Origin: Owenia fusiformis
Lineage: Eukaryota; Annelida; Polychaeta; Sabellida; Oweniidae
Reading direction: 5' to 3'
Assembly: GCA_903813345.2 (NCBI GenBank)
Contig: CAIIXF020000003.1
Location: forward strand, 6,843,815 to 6,907,814
DNA: 64,000 bases
The notes under the pieces are model-generated. The model worked only from the letters and a program-made list of their open reading frames with translations, was not told the DNA's origin and ran no database searches. The translations under genes were made by a program, and so were the position numbers. Positions 22,235 to 34,157 of this stretch are shown here, piece after piece. The first letter of the stretch is position 1; each line of letters begins with the position of its first letter.

Positions 22235-22405
22235 CAGTCTGCTAATTATCCCTACTTCAAATTTTGCTCTCTAAAATTTGAATAACCAATCTGATTTTCT
22301 TGCAATTACATGGAGTGTCGACTTCATACCCATTTTTTTTATTTCTTGCTGATTTTACCATAAATTGTACTTTATCTGATTTTGGGTTTTAAATTATTTT
22401 TCCCC
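22235..22405 (+). repeat. Family A copy
   Basis: GCTCTCTAAAATTTGAATAA, CTGATTTTCTTGCA and TTTATTTCTTGCTGATTTTAC are retained; the middle ATACAATTTAG block is lost. Confidence 0.7.
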
Positions 22406-22409
22406 TTTT

Positions 22410-23248
22410 TTAGAACCATCGTATTTTACTTTGCCAAACTGAGTAGATCTATACCTAGTAATTACTTTCAAGGAGACATATTCTGGATGTACAACACATT
22501 ATGATGCTATTTGTATGGGCTGGATTTGCTAATTATGGGATCCTGAAAATATTATGGGAGATTCCCATAGGACCTTTTATTCTTGGCATTCCAGGGGGAG
22601 GGGTGGCATCAGATAAATTGCAATTTTATTCTCATGGCATGTTGTATTGTTTTCTGTTCATAATTTAGTGATGGGAAAGGACATATATTTTATTTGTTAA
22701 AGATTAAAAAGGGTTTGATTACTTGACTTCTTGTGGCTTGCTTTACTGAATAAAATAAAGAATTGGGATAATATACATGATATAAAATCAAAGGTATAAT
22801 TTTGTTCACAAATACTCATTGTTGTACATACAACTCTTTCTCCATACTAAAGATGTCAGAATGATGAAACTCATTTAAAGACATACTCTAGTATCCGAGA
22901 GTTTTGATTGGGATTTTTGTTAATAAATTTCATTTCCACTGAATGTTGTCTGATATTTATCAATTTACTTTTGTAAATTGATTTCATATTATTTCCAAAA
23001 TGAATGTTCAAATCACACATCGATAGAGTAAGCCACAAATATTCAAGTAAATATTATACCATTGTCCTAGTGAATCTTTAAATGACTTGAAATAAAATGC
23101 AAGTTTCCAAGACTTTGATTGATATTTTTTTAATTATAACATTTCCACCAAGGGTCATCTTATCTTCCATTCTGGTCACTGTCATCACATGGTGCATTAC
23201 AGAAACAGTTGCTTCACACAATGCCAGATATCCGTCTGCTAAAAAACA
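22410..23248. other. Gene-free stretch
   Basis: AT-rich; nothing recognised. Confidence 0.45.
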
Positions 23249-23425
23249 CGATGGTGCATGTTTTGAAATGCAAAATACACCAAAATAGAGTGGAATTTGC
23301 AAGAAATAAAGACATAGATATAAAGAGTAGACACTAAATTATATAGAAATGCCAAAACATAAGACACTTTTCTCAAATTTTAGAGAGAAATTGAGTGGAA
23401 TAAGTGTGAACAGGCGGATTATTTT
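23230..23425 (-). repeat. Family A copy, minus orientation
   Basis: GAAATGCAAAATACACC, AATAGAGTGGAATTTGCAAG, AAATTATATAGAAATGCC, AAATTTTAGAGAGAAATTGA and AACAGGCGGA reproduce the family in reverse. Confidence 0.85.
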
Positions 23426-23427
23426 TA

Positions 23428-24735
23428 TGGGGATTCACTATTTTCCCACACTTAGTTTCATCTGAAGCTATTAAACTTGGATTGTGTTTGACACTAAGAG
23501 ATTGTACTACATATCTTAGTCTAGTACAGTGATCACATTTTGAGGGAATCGTCATAAATAAAACATTGTCTTGACTAATTAGCTCTGGGTAACTTTTGGG
23601 GATAGGGAAATATGGATTTTTGAAAAATAAGTAATGATTAAATATTTTCAGCTTTTTACATGATATTATGATCGTTGATGCATGCTTACTCCAAAATTTG
23701 ATATATGGTATATGCATTGATTGACATTTTGGATAAAGCATTTTTTTATTTTAATTTTTAATAATCTCGTTATAATCTGATTGCGATTTTTAGGTGCGTT
23801 TTTTAATGCTACTTGTATAGGAAAGTTCTGACTGGTTATATTGTATATGGTTTCAAATTGTTTGTAGGTCTTTTCTTACATAATATTCACCAGAGAATTT
23901 CTTTCTTGCAATTCTTGTAAAGATAATTTTTTGGGTAAGTGCAAGAAGGTCTTAACTGAGTCCAGTGCCCACTCGTTTGGCTGCTGTGTGCAACACCCAC
24001 TTACTTTAAAGACCACTGATATATAAATACTGTAAAAGAGCTTAATGCTAATTAAGTGATGCTGATTTCACCTTTATAGGAAAAAAAATTGTCACTTGAA
24101 AAAATTAGACAAATATTTTCTTTCATTTACATGTTACTTTTAATGTTCCTTTTAGGTAACTTCATGTGAACATGGACTAATTGAAAGATAATCTTGCCCC
24201 ATCAATGTCTTGATTCTTGGGCCTTCTGCCCTCGGTCCAATATTTCACTATTATGCCCGCAGAAATGACGTTATTAGTAGTATTATTACCACCGTTAATG
24301 ACCAGGACCTGTCTATTGTGATTCTTCAATTTAATGAGATTTATCTATTATTGTTTTTTTCTGTATTTGTTGATATTGTTTATATGACTAATTCAGTTTT
24401 TTATTTAAATCATTTTCGTTTCACCATGCTGAATTATTTTGTGGCTAACACTTGTAATCACTGTTAAAAGCCTGTGGTAGTCAAGTTAAGATCTTCAAAT
24501 TAAGTGTTTCCTTTTTAAATCAATCAAAAAACTCTTGACATGTTCCATGAATGAAAAAAGATTCATGAATGAAAAAATCTTTTTCACAGGGCTAAGTTGT
24601 AGACTGTATATTTTGTGTTATCTCCAGTGTTGACACAAATCCTTCCACTTTGCAACACCAGTGAACATTAACTGATAACAGTGGATAACCTCCCTATGGG
24701 TGATAGCCTGTAGTCTCAGCATTCTCGAATAACAA
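23428..24735. other. Gene-free stretch
   Basis: Minus-strand open frame 23373-23741 runs into the family A repeat, so it is not a gene. Plus-strand frame 24210-24467 has no recognisable domain. Confidence 0.45.
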
Positions 24736-24737
24736 GA

Positions 24738-24912
24738 GGGTCTATTTTTAAAATGAGAAATACAGAGGAATAAAGAGGAATTAGCAATGAAAAAAGTAGA
24801 TAGAAATGAAGATAGTACTCTAAATTGTATGGGGATGTTAAAAAATCAGACACTTTATTCAAATTTTGATGAGTTTTGACAGAAAATGTGAATTTAAGCA
24901 GACGTAGATTTG
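24738..24912 (-). repeat. Family A copy, minus orientation
   Basis: AATTAGCAATGAAAAAAGTAG, ACTCTAAATTGTATGGGGATG, CAGACACTTTATTCAAATTT and AAGCAGACG. Confidence 0.8.
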
Positions 24913-24914
24913 AT

Positions 24915-25918
24915 GAGAAGTGAATTTGAGGCAAGGGTGATAGCCCTTAGTGGTAGCATTTTCTTTCAACACTATTAGAGATCAAATCTTGGATCAGTTC
25001 TAGATTTGCAAATTGGATTAAGAAAAAACATTCAACAGAGTTTTTTGCTACAATTGTGGGAGAATTTTCAATTTGAAAACCATACAATCAAAATGGCCTA
25101 AATCTTGACTCCCAATCCATTCTGAATGTTGGGCTTTTTGACTTTCTTAGTTTTATGAATTTATTTAATTTTTTTTTCTGAAATGTTTAATAAATACCAA
25201 ATATTGAACATTTATCTTGAATATGTATGATCATGGTACTTTCTTGGGTTTGTTTGTATTTTCTTAATGTTGCCTTTTGTGCTGGATAAGTCAGTTTCAT
25301 CCCGCTTGAATCTCACGGCTGGATGAAACTTAATGGTCTGAAATGTTTTAATTATTTCTACAAAAAGTGATTTATTTGGAAAAATCCTCCCAGTAAGTTA
25401 GGTGACCCATGAACGCATTCAAGGTGGTCTGATTTTCATGTTTCTGATATGAAAAAGAATGGAAAAGAGAAAAATTAAAATGAAAAGATGAGTTTCTATG
25501 GATCATTATCATCCTCACACAAACATAGTTTATTTCTAATTTGAGAGAAAAATGGATCAGACAAAATGAAGAGTGACACTTTTATATTAGGGAGATCATT
25601 TGCTATCTTGATGGCTGTTCCCAGTTTCACAATTCCCACAGGACCTTCTGATCCTAACCCCTAAAAACAATATTCATTTTTTATTCCAATTAAAGATTAA
25701 ACCAATCTTGTACAATTCAATATCTTCGAAAACAAGAAACTGTATCAGAATCTATAAATGATCAGGTTTCTGTAGGATTTGGGGAAAATTTGGATACAAA
25801 AAGATGAGAAAGTGATGATTGTTTTTCAATGATTTGAAGGGTCTGAAGCTATCTAACATAGATTAAATGTTCTGTCAGATCTGTGCATTGTCTTGTAGCA
25901 CTTAAAGTAGTCTGCTAA
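24915..25918. other. Gene-free stretch
   Basis: A short acceptor/donor pair at ~25366-25391 (GATTTATTTGGAAAAATCC before GTAAGT) is exon-like but isolated. Nothing else seen. Confidence 0.4.
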
Positions 25919-25919
25919 A

Positions 25920-26110
25920 ATGTTGTCTGCTCATGCTTATTTCACTCAATTTCTCACTAAAATTTGAATAAAGTATCTGATGTTTTAGTATTTTTATACA
26001 ATTTAGAGTGTTCACTAGATACTTGTTTATTTTATTCCTTGCTTTTTCCCCACCTTTTCACTCTACTTTCCATTTTAAAACATGCCCATCTTCAAATTTT
26101 GCTCATAGGA
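25920..26110 (+). repeat. Family A copy (reference-quality)
   Basis: ATGTTGTCTGCTCATGCTTA, TTTCACTCAATTTCTC, ATTTGAATAAAGTATCTGAT, TTTATACAATTTAGAGTG, TTTATTTTATTCCTTGC, CCATTTTAAAACATGCCC and the CTTCAAATTTTG extension. Confidence 0.9.
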
Positions 26111-26111
26111 A

Positions 26112-27058
26112 ATGATCTCAACACCAAAACAGGTTGCTCACCAAGTTTAATGTTTTTGTTACATTGGAAAGATCTCATGGGCACTCTCACATTTCCACAC
26201 TACAGTAGCCTAAAACATTTGTTTGTTTAGTTGCTTGTTTTTTGCTTGATTGTTTGTTTGTTTGTCAAAGAATTTGGTACAAAATTGTATACCCTTTGTT
26301 AAGTGTTTCACTTTTCATTTCCAAAATATTTTCTACTATTATCATTCAACATTTCATAGCGAACTTCTAAGATAAGAAGTGTTTGCAATTGTTTGATTGC
26401 ATTCTGATACTCATAGCATCTTTCTGTTTCACCTGAAACATTTCGGGGATGAGAAGAAATGAGATGTCATTGTTTATCACGATGGTTTGATTGCCTGTTT
26501 GGTTATTTGCTCTCTTGCTTGTTGCCTTATGTGAGTACATTATCTGGTCTAGTCCAAATAAATAAGTTTATATGATTTCTCCAATATTTTATAATACTAG
26601 TTAAGCGTTAAGAGCCATCTTCATTATAAAACCACTGGACCAATATTCAATAAAACTCTATGTTTCTTGAGCCATGACTATTTTCACGAATAATTTGTGC
26701 AAATAACGGTGATTTTAGGTGTCAATAGTCCAGAAAATGAGGTATAAGGGCTATTTAGAAAGTTATATATTTGATGTATGACACTAGCTTGGTACAATAT
26801 GAACAGAAGCTGGGCTCTAAATCTTTGAACCTTGTTTGATAAATGTTTGTATTCTTCAGCCAACTGCTTTGAATAGTCTCAAACTGACCTCAGACTTGTT
26901 TTATTATGTTGCATGCTCATAGGGATCTCATCTACAATGTTTCAGTTGTTGTATATCTTGAAATTAGAAAATAACTCAGTGAGGCATATTTCTATAATAA
27001 ATGTTACAGTAGTATAGCAGGCAGTTGTAGCATGACCTCCCCACAAATTTGTTTTCAG
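26112..27058. other. Gene-free stretch
   Basis: Contains (GTTT)n-like runs near 26220-26265 (TTGTTTGTTTAG, GATTGTTTGTTTGTTTG) and a second GTTTGATTGC patch near 26390 and 26485. No gene seen. Confidence 0.45.
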
Positions 27059-27059
27059 T

Positions 27060-27385
27060 ATTAGCCCAAAACTAGTTTGAGAGGGATATAGAGAAGCTGT
27101 CAATCCATTCGTCTATCCATTCTTTCATCTGTCTGGGCAATAACTCAAATACAAGTTAGTTTGATAGGCTAATGCCTTATGAGAAGAGGACCTCTGGTCG
27201 AAAGAAATTTTCAATATGGCCACTAAATTCAAAATGGCTGCCATTTTTCGTAGAAAATGATGAATCATAGAATTTTATATACTGATGCCTTAGGGACATA
27301 AGGACCCTCCTCAAGTAGAATTTTTTAAGATGGCCACTAAATTCAAAATAGCTGCCATTTTTCAAAAAAAATAGCATCATTTATA
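27060..27385. repeat. Family D repeat (AATATGGCCACTAAATTC)
   Basis: Two ~113-bp subunits share GATGGCCACTAAATTCAAAA, TRGCTGCCATTTTTC and a preceding ACTGATGCCTTA/CTAATGCCTTAT block. AATAACTCAAATACAAGTTA and CATTCGTCTATCCATTC lie upstream. The same architecture recurs at 60.66-61.06 kb, so it is a dispersed repeat with an internal duplication. Confidence 0.75.
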
Positions 27386-27591
27386 TGTGAGCTTTTTATG
27401 ATGTTGCTAACTGGAAAAGAACGAGAGCGATTTTGATGAAATTATGTGTGTGAATACTTAAAAGCATATTACACTTTCCAATGACAGTTTTGTTTGTACA
27501 AGTAATAGAATTAGTTAATTGCTTCAATAAAATGCAACAGTTATGATACATGTACATAAGTTTAACATTATAGTTTTCTTTAAATTAATAG

Positions 27592-27678
27592 TACAGTAAA
27601 TTAATTCTCAGTTAAATCAAATCGTTTAATTAAAGTGAATAGGTGTTCCACTTTCAGAGGTGTTCCATATTTTACTGT
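27592..27678. mobile_element. Family C miniature copy
   Basis: TACAGTAAATTAATTCTC at the left and GAGGTGTTCCATATTTTACTGT at the right enclose only ~50 bp with AGGTGTTCCACTTTC, a strongly shortened member. Confidence 0.6.
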
Positions 27679-27759
27679 TTCTCTTAACATTTGCTTTAAT
27701 CTTTAGATTCCCCTATATCTAATTAATAACTGTAATCAATCATATGTGAGAAGAATTAT

Positions 27760-27968
27760 TTAAACAATAGCAAAGGGTAGAAGAACAAATATGCTTTGGA
27801 AATTAAAGAAATGTGGGACAAATTTCCAAATAAGGTGTATTTTTGAAAAGGAGGCTATAAGGTTCCATGAACTCATCAGTTCATCTTTTAAGATAATTAT
27901 AAAAACAGGATTACTGGTTGACATAACAAGACACCTCAGAGATCATTTTCATTTCAACTGTCATTTAC
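27760..27968 (+). other. Open segment before strong donor
   Basis: From an acceptor-like ACAATAG (27765) to AACCTGAA|GTAAGT (27968) one frame stays open, giving NMLWKLKKCGTNFQIRC and on to FHFNCHLPNL. The donor is good, but the acceptor has no polypyrimidine tract and the phase does not fit the other plus-strand candidates. No domain is recognised. Confidence 0.15.
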
Positions 27969-28216
27969 CTAACCTGAAGTAAGTCCATTTTTTATTACAT
28001 CCTTATTTCTCATTTGCCAATAATATAGGGAATATCTCCAAAATCCCAAGATGGCAGGACAGGGTGAACATTCCCAGGTGTCCCAGCTACTATTTTGACC
28101 AATTGCAACATAGCATTTTGCAATGAATGCTGGGATGGTGAAGATGTCTCCCTTGAAGGTGATAGTAAATCAAAGAAAGACATGTTAAATTGTTAACCAG
28201 TAGAAATCCCATACTA

Positions 28217-28395
28217 GAAATGTTATCTGGTCATGCTGAGTCCTCTCTATTTCTCTCTAAAATTTGAATAAACAACCTGACTTTCTGATATTTCTATACG
28301 ATTTGGAGTATCAACTACATGCCTGTATACTTTATTGGTTATTCTACTCCTTTCTACTCTTTTTATTTGAATTTCAAAACATGACCCAAATGATA
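28217..28395 (+). repeat. Family A copy
   Basis: TCTCTATTTCTCTCTAAAAT, TTCTATACGATTTGGAGT, AACTACATGCCTGTATACTT and AATTTCAAAACATGACCC. Confidence 0.85.
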
Positions 28396-28397
28396 CC

Positions 28398-29270
28398 CAC
28401 TTTAACAGATGCCTGTTCCAAGAACAGTTTAGACAATTTGGTTAATTAAAAGTAAACTGTGGAATTGGATTAGTGTGTGGTTTTGGAATGATCTGTCTAA
28501 GATTTTATGTCCAGAAAATTGAATCTACCCTGAATTCAGTTGAGCTATCCACATATACCCTCTAACTTTTATTGATTGTTTTTTAACCGAATTCTGATGC
28601 AATAATGCAATCTTATTGATCTCACATGTAACTTTTTGCATATAAATGCCTTGTTTGATTGTATATTCTAATTGGATATAGCCTTGATAAAATAAATTTC
28701 TCATTTAAAAAGTTAAATGAGGATGAGCTTCTAACAAGGGTACAAAGCATTATATCCTTGTAAATATTAGGCTTGTCTTTTATCTTACCAGTCAATTTTA
28801 AATGGATATTTTTTAATCTATCCTCTGGAGGAAGGGAGGGTGCTAAAGGGAGTGCCATTACCCTCCACCCTCAAATCAAGTAGTAAAAATGTAATGGCCA
28901 TTGGAGAATATAAATATATTTAAAGTCTAGAGACGAGGATGTCACCTTTCAATTGAAAGAATTTGAACATTTTCTGACACATTACTTCCATACTTGATCA
29001 GGATATCTCAAATATTTTCCAAAAATTAAATTCTAGCTGGTACTATAACCCACGGGGGCACATCGGCAAGCATATTGAAAAGCCTTTGCTAACAGCATAT
29101 TTCCTTTACTTATCAAGCTGCCACAATACGAAACTATGCATTGAATGTGATAGTCAATTTAAAATGCTCTTGTCACAGGTAGGTTATTTTCTTGCTTTTT
29201 GAAAACAGATTCTTCTCTCCCATATGGAACAAACTGCCTCAGCATTCTCAGTAGGATTATTTGTACCAAT
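28398..29270. other. Gene-free stretch
   Basis: AT-rich, no gene seen. Confidence 0.45.
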
Positions 29271-29273
29271 TAC

Positions 29274-29385
29274 TTTACCTATAAGCCTACCAGCGTGATG
29301 TCCACAAACGCGCTTAGCATTAGTGTTTTCTATAAACCTATCAGTGTGATATCTACAGTTAGCGCTAAGGCCTATAACACTCCCC
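29274..29385. repeat. ~52-bp tandem pair
   Basis: CTATAAGCCTACCAGCGTGA and CTATAAACCTATCAGTGTGA start two imperfect units, each followed by TGTCCACAAACGCG / ATCTACAGTTAGCGC. The array keeps frames open on both strands (29184-29525 minus, 29199-29402 plus), which explains those ORFs. Confidence 0.65.
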
Positions 29386-29501
29386 TCCCTGATCACATAT
29401 AGGCAAAAATGGAAATCTGTGGTGTTGGTAGAAAGGGTAGGATCAGGGTAAGTTCCTTGCTCCACCCCTGCAGATAAGGGGCCAAACATAGTGGCAGGGG
29501 T

Positions 29502-29886
29502 GAAATTGTCTACCCTTTGCATCACTTCTTCACTTCTTAAAAGAGAGCTCCGTCTTCACTCTTTCAAACTAAAATAAACCTGTGAACTCACCGCGCCAAT
29601 CAGTGTCGTCGGCCAAATTTGACTGACGTTCTATATATGGTCATTCCTTCTGACGTCATCGTTGAGCCAGGGATTGACCAATGACATGCGCATATTTAAT
29701 TAGAACGCTTTTGGCGTATGTTTCTTCAAGCTCACTGATTGGTGGAAGGTCAGCGCGTAGGTCAAAAGTGATTTACCCAAACTGTCACGGGTACCCGTCG
29801 TGGGGGCGGGGCTACTAAACTGTAATATGGTCTCTACTAGGCAGAGCGTAGTTTAACTAGACTCTGCACGCAGGGTAGAAATTGTC
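29502..29886 (-). mobile_element. Family B transposon, 367 bp, 9-bp TSD
   Basis: The element is 29511-29877. Its ends are TACCCTTTGCATCAC and, at the other side, TCTGCACGCAGGGTA. The flanking 9-mer GAAATTGTC is present on both sides (29502-29510, 29878-29886). There is no ORF. The interior carries CGCCAATCAG, TGACGTCATCG (CRE), TCTATATATGG, ATTGACCAATG and ATGCGCATA, so it looks promoter-like. Its opposite-orientation sister is at 31849. The 9-bp duplication suggests a Mutator- or Merlin-type transposase acting in trans, but the superfamily is not proven. Confidence 0.92.
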
Positions 29887-29967
29887 ATGTTCTGGGGAAA
29901 CTAGGTTCACGTTTCCTAAAAAGTACCATGGTCTACAGATGAGGGAACAAGCCTTATAAAAACACTT

Positions 29968-30108
29968 TTTGACATATTGTTATGGTCTTCAACTTTTTTA
30001 TGGATGGTGTTCAGCAGTTGGTGTTTGGATTAGTTTGATGGTTGGTGTCCGGAGTTTGGCATCTGTAACAAATGGCAGGTGGTGACATCTTGCAAGTTAA
30101 TGCCTTGT
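29968..30108. repeat. Family E repeat
   Basis: GACATATTGTTATGGTCT, ATCTGTAACAAATGGCAGG, GGTGACATCTTGCAAGTTA and ATGCCTTGT match 41109-41214 in the same order and orientation. The middle has GTTGGTGT reiterations. Class unknown. Confidence 0.75.
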
Positions 30109-30109
30109 T

Positions 30110-30652
30110 TTTGTTTATATTGCATGCATCAAAAGCAAAATATAAGAGAATTATCAGGGGGGCGTATTGTGGTTTAGATGATGGTAGGGTTCACTCAACC
30201 CGTAACCCTTCCTGCAGTGAGATCTCTCTAGGTTGAACAGATCTTGTCAAAACATTAATGACTGAATGAAGTAGACCCATAGGCAGATACACTGAAGGGG
30301 GAGGTGAGTCAGTCAGCAGGGAGAGAATTACTTCAGGGGCCCTCAATCTAATATGACAATTCAATTCAAAAGACACGTACAAGAAATTGACACTGCTATA
30401 CTAAGTGAGGGTTGCTGTCCGGGGTTGCTGTTTATAAATGAATCAACTGGAGATCAACCAACTTTACATGAAGATATGTTTATCTTTGAATTCTGGCTCT
30501 ATTTCCTTCCTAAGTTTGCAACAATATATTGAATTGTTTATAGTGCTTTGGTTGTGTTTTTCCTATGTTGCCTCATATTCTTAATAGACAGTTATGTGTA
30601 GAAATATTTGGTAGCATGTACAGGTATGTCATTCCCAACTCTTGAAATTACA
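30110..30652. other. Gene-free stretch
   Basis: No gene recognised. Confidence 0.4.
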
Positions 30653-30655
30653 GGG

Positions 30656-30818
30656 TGGTCATGACTTAAAATTGAAATTTCCATGGAAAATAGTGAAATT
30701 AGCAAGAAATAAAATATACAGGCATGTAGTTAATACTCTAAATTGTATAGAAATGCTAGAAAATCAGATAGTTCATTCAACTTTTGGAGAGAAATTGAAT
30801 GAAAAAGACATGGAGAGA
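30656..30818 (-). repeat. Family A copy, minus orientation
   Basis: GTGAAATTAGCAAGAAATAA, CAGGCATGTAGTTAATACTC, AAATTGTATAGAAATGCTAG and GGAGAGAAATTGAATG; the CAGACG end is missing. Confidence 0.85.
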
Positions 30819-31124
30819 GATTAATCTTAGATGCCGGGTTCTATTAATAAATGTGTCATGTGTTCGTATTAATTAAAGCAATTATGAAAGGCACACTTTT
30901 CATGTTCATTGAATTTTAATTCACTTTTAATGTAGCCCTTTAAAGATTTATTTCAATTTCCTTGACCTCTTCATTTTTTTTTTTTTGCTGCTGAAGAATT
31001 TTTATATTCAGAATTGTTCTGAGTTTTGCATTTCCACTGTTTGTTTTCTTAATTTTCTTTTCATTTTATGTGAAGACATGATATGTGAAGGGTTGCTAAT
31101 TGCAGAAGTGTGTCTCCTGACATG

Positions 31125-31298
31125 AAATATGCGTCTGCTCGGGCATACTTCTTGCCATTTCTCTCAAGAATTTGAATGAAGTATCTGATTTTCTTATATT
31201 TTTATACAATTAAGAGTGTCCACTACATGTCTATCTAGTTTATTCCTTGCTGATTTCACTCTTTTCTATACATTTTTTGATTTGAAAACATGTGATGA
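31125..31298 (+). repeat. Family A copy
   Basis: ATATGCGTCTGCTCGGGC, AATTTGAATGAAGTATCTGA, ATACAATTAAGAGTGTCCAC and TTTATTCCTTGCTGATTTC. Confidence 0.88.
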
Positions 31299-31752
31299 TG
31301 AGATGATAGAATTCAAGACAGGCCAAATCAAAATTCTGATCATTTTCTGACCCCTGATAACATCTAATATATCAGAGGAGTTTGAATTTGTTTGGGAGAA
31401 AATATTGCTCCCTTGCATTACCCTTTGAATCCATTTGAGAGCTAGACTCTGCTCTCTTCATATATTTTCTTGGCAATTTTTTATTTTCAAGAGAAATGAC
31501 AAGTAACACTTAAACATATTTTTCGACTGGTTGTAGTTATGTGTATATGTGATGTTGAGGGGGGTTGTAATGATAATTTGGGAAACTTATGCATTAATCA
31601 CAATTTTGTTGCTACTTGAAAAGTTAGAAACTCCTTTGATTCCTTTTTTGAAATGGCTTGCTATGCTGCATATTTGTTTCAACAGAATACCTATTAATTT
31701 CTTTTGTTTTATTGAAATACTGCCATTGGCTCACTAATTCAATCATATAATC

Positions 31753-32285
31753 TACAGAAAAACCTGTTATGTGGAACACCTCTGTAAGTGGAACATTTTT
31801 AGATCTCCATGATTAATTGACTTAATGTTATGAACCTCTATTAATGACTACCCTGCGTGCAGAGTCTAGTTAAACTACACTCTGCCTAGTAGAGACCATA
31901 TTGCTGTTTAGTAGCCCTACCCCCACGACGGGTACCGGTGACAGTTTAGGTAATAAATCACTTTTGACCTACGCGCTGACCTTTCTTCCACCAATCAGCT
32001 AGCTTGAAGAAACATATGCCAAATACGATCTAATTAAATATGTGCATGTCATTGGTCAGTTCCGGGCTCAACGATGACGTCAAAAGGAATGACCATATAT
32101 AGAACGTCGGTTAAATTTGGCCGACGAACACTGATTGGCGCGGTGAGTTCACAGGTTTATTTTAGTTTGAAAGAGTGAAGACGAAGCTCTCTTTTAAGAA
32201 GTGAAGTCAAACAAATGCAAAGGGTAATTAATGACACATATTTAAGAGGTATCAAAAGTGTTCCACTTATACAGGTTTCACTGTA
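31753..32285. mobile_element. Family C MITE split by a family B insertion
   Basis: The left half begins TACAGAAAAACCTGTTATG with GGAACACCTC. The right half ends GTGTTCCACTTATACAGG then TTTCACTGTA. The TA at each end fits Tc1/mariner-type insertion. Between the halves lies the family B element at 31849-32226. Removing it together with one copy of its 9-bp duplication leaves a continuous ~146-bp MITE, giving a clear order of insertion. Confidence 0.85.
31840..32235 (+). mobile_element. Family B transposon, 378 bp, 9-bp TSD
   Basis: Element 31849-32226, ends TACCCTGCGTGCAGAGTC and AAACAAATGCAAAGGGTA. ATTAATGAC flanks both sides (31840-31848, 32227-32235). It is highly similar over its length to the 29.5-kb copy in reverse orientation, including CGATGACGTCA, CCATATATAG and TTAAGAAGTGAAG. 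No ORF. Confidence 0.93.
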
Positions 32286-32289
32286 CTTC

Positions 32290-33058
32290 TTTGATGGTAG
32301 GACACAACTGTGAAGTAAGATGATCAGATTTATTGCCCACAATTACACGAATCATTACAACATAGTGAGCTAATTACTTCCTAATTGTCATTAAAATGTA
32401 ATTAAATCTGGTAGAACTTTATGGTAGGAGGATCAACCAAATATGGCATGTTTTCCGAAAATATTGTCTTACCTTTCATTTTCAATCTATTCTTAAAAGA
32501 AATCACAGGTGATTGGGAATGAATTCCTTGAAACCCAGATGCTTAATTTTGTTAACGAGTTTACCTGTGCGTACCTGTGGCTCATCTGGCTCAGGTAAGG
32601 GGACGTGTCAATATGTTGATGTATGATAAAAATGGTAACAAAGTACCTTATACTGTATAGTGTAAGGGGCCAATTTCAGTTTGTTTTGTTTAATATAATT
32701 TCAAAAAATATACTTGTCATAAACAATACTGAATAAAGGATTGTTATATGTCGATTTATATGTGAATATTACTCAAATGTTTGTACATGTATCATTGAAT
32801 GTCATATAAAAGACCAGAATGTCTCTATAGAATAAAACATCCAATAATTGTCATCATTCCTTATATGGAGGAGGGAGGAGGGGGTCAACCCAAAGTCTTA
32901 GGGAATTTGAGATATTGATATGGTCCCCGAGTTCAGGTAAATACAGGTACGGCAGGTAAGTGATATGAAGAACAGGTAACATTGTTTATTGTATTGATAG
33001 GATCTATCCAGGTGATGTGTTATACGTGCTAACCCATTTAGAGAATCTCATAACGGGT
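32290..33058. other. Gene-free stretch
   Basis: Exon-like scraps before GTAAGG (32557-32591) and GTAAAT (~32900-32937) are open but mutually inconsistent in phase. No gene is called. Confidence 0.4.
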
Positions 33059-33061
33059 ATT

Positions 33062-33220
33062 TTTTAAATTGTAGTTTTGAGTAGAAAAGAGCGAAATTGG
33101 CAAGGAATAAACTACAAGGTCATGAAGATGTTACTCTAAATTGTATAGAAATGCAAAAAAATTGAATAGTTCATTCAAATTTTAGAGAGAAATTGAGAGA
33201 ATTGACATGACCAGGTGGGT
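33062..33220 (-). repeat. Family A copy, minus orientation
   Basis: GCGAAATTGGCAAGGAATAA, TACTCTAAATTGTATAGAAA, GTTCATTCAAATTTTAGAGA and GACCAGGTGG. Confidence 0.85.
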
Positions 33221-33617
33221 TGTTATTTGAACTAATTTGATTTAGTTCACTTAGAACCCTGTAGTTTAAGCCAGGTGAAAATAAAAGGTGGTACAAATCT
33301 GGCCTGAAACATTAATTTTTATAAGTTATTTTGTCTATCTAATACATATATTTACTCAGTTATTATAAAGTCTAGTTTTTTATATAATCTTTCCACTCCA
33401 AGTGAATGTAAAATGTTGTTTTCATTTTAAACAAGAATAATTTCAAATAATATAAGTCCGTCAAAATAGTTCTAAAGAGTCCGGCACCATATCCCATAAG
33501 TTTCAGCTGGAATGTTTAATTTATTAGGGAATAACTTCTGGAAATGAGCATTATTTAACCATATTTTGTCTAAAATTCGTATTCTGTCTTCATGACGGCT
33601 TTACCTGTGAATCAATC

Positions 33618-33768
33618 TTCTATGGAATTCTCTCATTTTCTACTCTTTTTCACAATTATTTGAATGATCAGCACTACTTTCTTTCATTTATTTACACTTG
33701 GGTCTGTTTACTTTTTTCCTTGCAGATTCCTCTCATTTACAGTATATTCCATTTTAGTTTAACACGAC
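33618..33768 (+). repeat. Family A copy, diverged
   Basis: ATTTGAATGATCAGC, GGTCTGTTTACTTTTTTCCT and ACAGTATATTCCATTTTAG show the block order; similarity is weak in the middle. Confidence 0.45.
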
Positions 33769-34157
33769 TGGCTGACTTTTTTTTCTCATGGCTATTTTGA
33801 TTTCTTTGTTGTGTAATTGAATCCAGATGCTGCTTGTTCATTTGTTAAAGTCACACTTAAGGGATGTTTCTATTTTTCTCTATCGTTTTCAAATTATTTT
33901 AAGCAATCAAAGGTGCAATGTTTTAAGTTTATTTGACAGTTTTTTCTTTAATCTCTAACTACACTTTCAGATGTGTTTCATATTCTCATGTTTGAATTGT
34001 GTTTGGTTGGTTGTGCTGAGGTCATGTGGCATCAATTATATCCCATTGTCTCCTAAAGGAGAAGCCTCTCCCTTAGATAGAACACCCCGCCCCCAAAAAA
34101 AAGGTCATTGACCAAGTTGTCCTGTATGTTTCTTTATTTATATTGTGGGGATCTGAA

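Noticed and set aside
23373-23741. 122-codon minus-strand ORF
   Set aside because: Its C-terminal part lies inside a family A repeat and the rest has no domain.
23895-23935. Exon-like segment before GTAAGT
   Set aside because: Open in two frames, but neither fits the phases of the other plus-strand candidates together with exon 3.
29184-29525. 113-codon minus-strand ORF and overlapping plus ORF
   Set aside because: Begins inside a family B transposon end and runs through a ~52-bp tandem pair that keeps both strands open.
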